From contig CALBQG010000044.1 of NCBI GenBank assembly GCA_937899435.1, positions 1 to 40,893 of the forward strand: a stretch of DNA of 40,893 bases, read 5' to 3'. This DNA comes from UBA11540 sp003445125 (GTDB lineage: Bacteria; Bacillota; Clostridia; Oscillospirales; Ruminococcaceae). The position numbers and the translations under genes are program-made. Under the pieces are notes generated by a model. The model searched no databases. It was not told the origin of the DNA and saw nothing but the letters and a program-made list of their open reading frames with translations. Shown here one piece after another: positions 39,098 to 40,893 of the stretch. The stretch's first letter is position 1. Every line of letters starts with the position of its first letter.

Positions 39098-40210
39098 ATG
39101 AAGAAGATTCTTTCTGTCGTTCTGGCTCTTGCTATGGTTTTGGCTCTCGGCGTAACAGCTTTTGCTGCTGAAGAGACCAAGCTGGGCAGCTATGAAGTTG
39201 TCGGCAAGAATGCTACTGTTGTCAAAGTCGAAGAAAAAGACTATGCGAACAACCCCATCACTGAAGTTAAGGATTCCGCTGGCATCCTGGATTTCAGCAC
39301 CATCATCCGCACCACTGAGGATGGCAAGTCCATGGCTCTCTTCAACATCACCGCTAACTCCAAAGCGAAGACCGGCGATGTAACGAAGATTACCATTACT
39401 TTCAAAAACAAAGACACCGCTACCGCTCTGGTTGAGATCAAAGCTGCTCCGGTTACTCCCGTAACCAAGACCGGTCTCGTTGATAAAGACGATCTGGCTA
39501 CACTTGCTGTGTATGACGAGGGCGTTGTGACTGTTTCCATCAGCGCTGACACCAACGGCATCACCGCTTCTGCTTACAACACTCTGAAGAGCTACAACGC
39601 TTCCAAGATCGTTTTCAAAGCTCCGGAGTATACTTGGACCCTGTATCGTGGCGACTACACCAAGATGAACATCTCCCGTGACATTTACTTCGGCGTAGAA
39701 GTTGAGCCGGAAATCGATGAGAAACTGGAGAACAAGGTTCTGAAAGCTCTGGGCAACGACAAGGCTGAGCCGCTGTACTTCGAACTGACCGGCACCGCTA
39801 CCTTCAATGCGAAGGCTGACGACGCTGACAAAGTGGTTGACCTGTCTGCTGTTGCCAGCAAGCCGGTTCTGACCCTGAACCTGAAGACTGCTTCCGGCGC
39901 TTGGTCTGAATTCAACAACAAGAAGAACGTCAACCTGTACGTTTACAACGCTTCCAAAGAGACTGTTAAAGAGCTGGCGAAATCTCTGGAGATCGCTCCG
40001 ACCACTCGTGAACTGTCCCTGACCAACCTCGACCTGGTTAACGGCGGCATCCACTTCCTGATCGACGCTTCCACCACTGTGAAGCCCTCGCCCGGCAAGA
40101 CCGATGAGAAGCCGAACACTCCTACCGGTGCTAACAACGCTGCTGCTGCTATCGTAGCTCTGGTTGTTATGGCTGGTGCAGCTGTTGCTACCAAGAAGAT
40201 CGTTAAATAA
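39098..40210 (+). CDS. Secreted, C-terminally anchored surface protein, probably highly expressed
   Basis: A 370-residue protein with AAGGAGG before ATG. A Sec signal peptide ends GVTAFA near residue 23. The body (about 25-330) is a Lys/Thr/Val-rich beta protein with no domain that I recognise. The C-terminus has KPNTPTGANN, a hydrophobic run AAAAIVALVVMAGAAVA and a basic TKKIVK, like a sortase signal with an altered TPTG motif. Codon use is strongly biased to GCT, GTT, AAG and AAC, while neighbours prefer GCG and GTG; this is typical of very abundant proteins. A promoter with A/T tracts and a 5' hairpin support that. An S-layer- or coat-like role is possible. Confidence 0.82.
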   Translation: MKKILSVVLALAMVLALGVTAFAAEETKLGSYEVVGKNATVVKVEEKDYANNPITEVKDSAGILDFSTIIRTTEDGKSMALFNITANSKAKTGDVTKITITFKNKDTATALVEIKAAPVTPVTKTGLVDKDDLATLAVYDEGVVTVSISADTNGITASAYNTLKSYNASKIVFKAPEYTWTLYRGDYTKMNISRDIYFGVEVEPEIDEKLENKVLKALGNDKAEPLYFELTGTATFNAKADDADKVVDLSAVASKPVLTLNLKTASGAWSEFNNKKNVNLYVYNASKETVKELAKSLEIAPTTRELSLTNLDLVNGGIHFLIDASTTVKPSPGKTDEKPNTPTGANNAAAAIVALVVMAGAAVATKKIVK

Positions 40211-40254
40211 CTTATACTAAGGTTTAACGGTTAGAATTCAAAAAGCTTCAAAAA

Positions 40255-40288
40255 ATAAAAGCGACGCTCTTCGGAGCGTCGCTTTTCA
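40255..40288 (+). terminator. Terminator of the surface protein gene
   Basis: Perfect 13-bp stem AAAAGCGACGCTC / TTCG / GAGCGTCGCTTTT with a UUCG-type loop. Confidence 0.95.
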
Positions 40289-40328
40289 TATTTGCGGGAG
40301 AAAACTTCGAATTCGTGCGGCTGTCTCT

Positions 40329-40416
40329 TTCTGTGGCACCGCAGTCGGTCAACAAAAGGCTGCCCTCTTTTTAAGAGGGGAGCTGTCGCCGTAGGCGACT
40401 GAGGGGTGTTGGGATT
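40329..40416 (+). repeat. 88-bp intergenic repeat, copy 1
   Basis: Begins TTCTGTGGCACCGCAG, contains a small CCTCTTTTTAAGAGG hairpin and the block AGCTGTCGCCGTAGGCGACT, and ends GTGTTGGGATT. It matches 40805-40892 without gaps. Confidence 0.85.
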
Positions 40417-40479
40417 GGGAAGGAAGCCGAAAAGAAAGGAAAAATCCAAGGCTCAAACCCCAAAATCTTCACACTTTTC

Positions 40480-40562
40480 TTCTGTGGCAGCGCAGTTTGT
40501 CACCGTGAGCCTTCCTCCGGGAGGAAGGTGTCACGCGTGAGCGTGACGGAAGGAGCCCGCGA
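40480..40562 (+). repeat. Related intergenic repeat, CCTTCCTCC type
   Basis: It shares the TTCTGTGGCAGCGCAG start with the 88-bp repeats, then switches to a different palindromic body: CCTTCCTCCGGGAGGAAGG followed by TCACGCGTGAGCGTGA. Confidence 0.7.
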
Positions 40563-40668
40563 GACTAAAAAACGGCAGAAAGCCGTGGTTTTGCATCTTC
40601 GGAATTGAATCGGGTTTTTGGTTTCAAAATTTCTGTAACATCTTCAGGTTTGAGAAATTTGAAAGTTA

Positions 40669-40716
40669 CGCCTTCTCCCTTAGGCGCTCCGCGCCAGCTC
40701 CCTCCCGGAGGGAGCC
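40669..40716 (-). repeat. Related intergenic palindromic repeat, inverted
   Basis: On the minus strand it reads GGCTCCCTCCGGGAGGGAGC and then a GGCGC-GGA-GCGCC hairpin and AAGGGAGAAGGCG: the same architecture as the CCTTCCTCC repeat, but pointing the other way. Confidence 0.65.
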
Positions 40717-40804
40717 TATGTTTGTGCCTAATTTTTCCCTTTGCACCGCAGAGAAAACAAACGCAGAATTTAAGTTTTCAAAACCGAAAATCTGCACTTT
40801 TCCC

Positions 40805-40893
40805 TTCTGTGGCAGAGTAGCCGGACAACAGTAGGCTGCCCTCTTTCAAAGAGGGGAGCTGTCGCCGTAGGCGACTGAGGGGTGTTGGGATTC
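40805..40893 (+). repeat. 88-bp intergenic repeat, copy 2 (at window end)
   Basis: A second copy of the element at 40329-40416, the same in its last 45 bases and in length. The preceding bases (AAAATCTGCAC) also resemble those before 40480. No gene is supported between 40211 and 40893. Confidence 0.85.

Overview
The window reads as chromosomal DNA of a low-GC-lineage Gram-positive anaerobe of class Clostridia, probably from the gut-associated Oscillospirales/Ruminococcaceae radiation but with moderately high GC. Supporting this are strong AGGAGG ribosome sites with sigma-A promoters, frequent TTG/GTG starts, LxxC lipoproteins, a CD1247-type zinc-ribbon protein, DUF896 and DUF1653 genes, ClpC, and the 'GGGGAGCTGTCGCC..' intergenic repeats that I associate with this group. 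Family-level placement is inference.

Left part (1-8.4 kb): a truncated DMT transporter gene leads into a GH99/WbsX-like gene. A convergent glutaminase-A-like (DUF4965/DUF1793) gene is paired with a divergent AraC regulator. tRNA-Tyr, tRNA-Thr and RNase P RNA lie on the minus strand. A HPr-kinase-like P-loop gene is translationally coupled to a GH63/GH37-like (alpha/alpha)6 glycosidase. The theme is glycan uptake and degradation.

Centre (8.45-21.45 kb): the outstanding feature is a head-to-tail array of nine paralogous genes of a family I do not recognise. The first member has no signal peptide, seven are lipoproteins, and one is a large Sec-secreted protein in which the family domain is fused behind two discoidin-like modules. 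The eight members after the first each have their own sigma-A promoter placed just behind the preceding gene's terminator, and most terminators share a common hairpin. The members fall into two sequence subtypes in the order A-B-A-B-A-B-B-B-B. The surroundings suggest surface glycan binding, but this is inference.

Right part (21.5-40.9 kb): mostly housekeeping genes. These are a membrane-anchored polysaccharide deacetylase, a Na/phosphate cotransporter with a PhoU-like tail, a PHP phosphoesterase, a CD1247-type protein, efp, a Xaa-Pro peptidase, aroQ, an endonuclease-IV-like TIM barrel and a YqeG-type HAD phosphatase. Upstream in the same direction is a small rubredoxin-like gene coupled to two phage-tail-like genes. 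Then come a divergent AraC and Gfo/Idh/MocA pair, a CCA-adding enzyme divergent from DUF896-DUF1653, a MITE-like element, a 54-residue Cys/Gly/Asn membrane peptide, clpC, and a secreted, C-terminally anchored protein whose codon use suggests very high expression. The right end carries several intergenic repeats.
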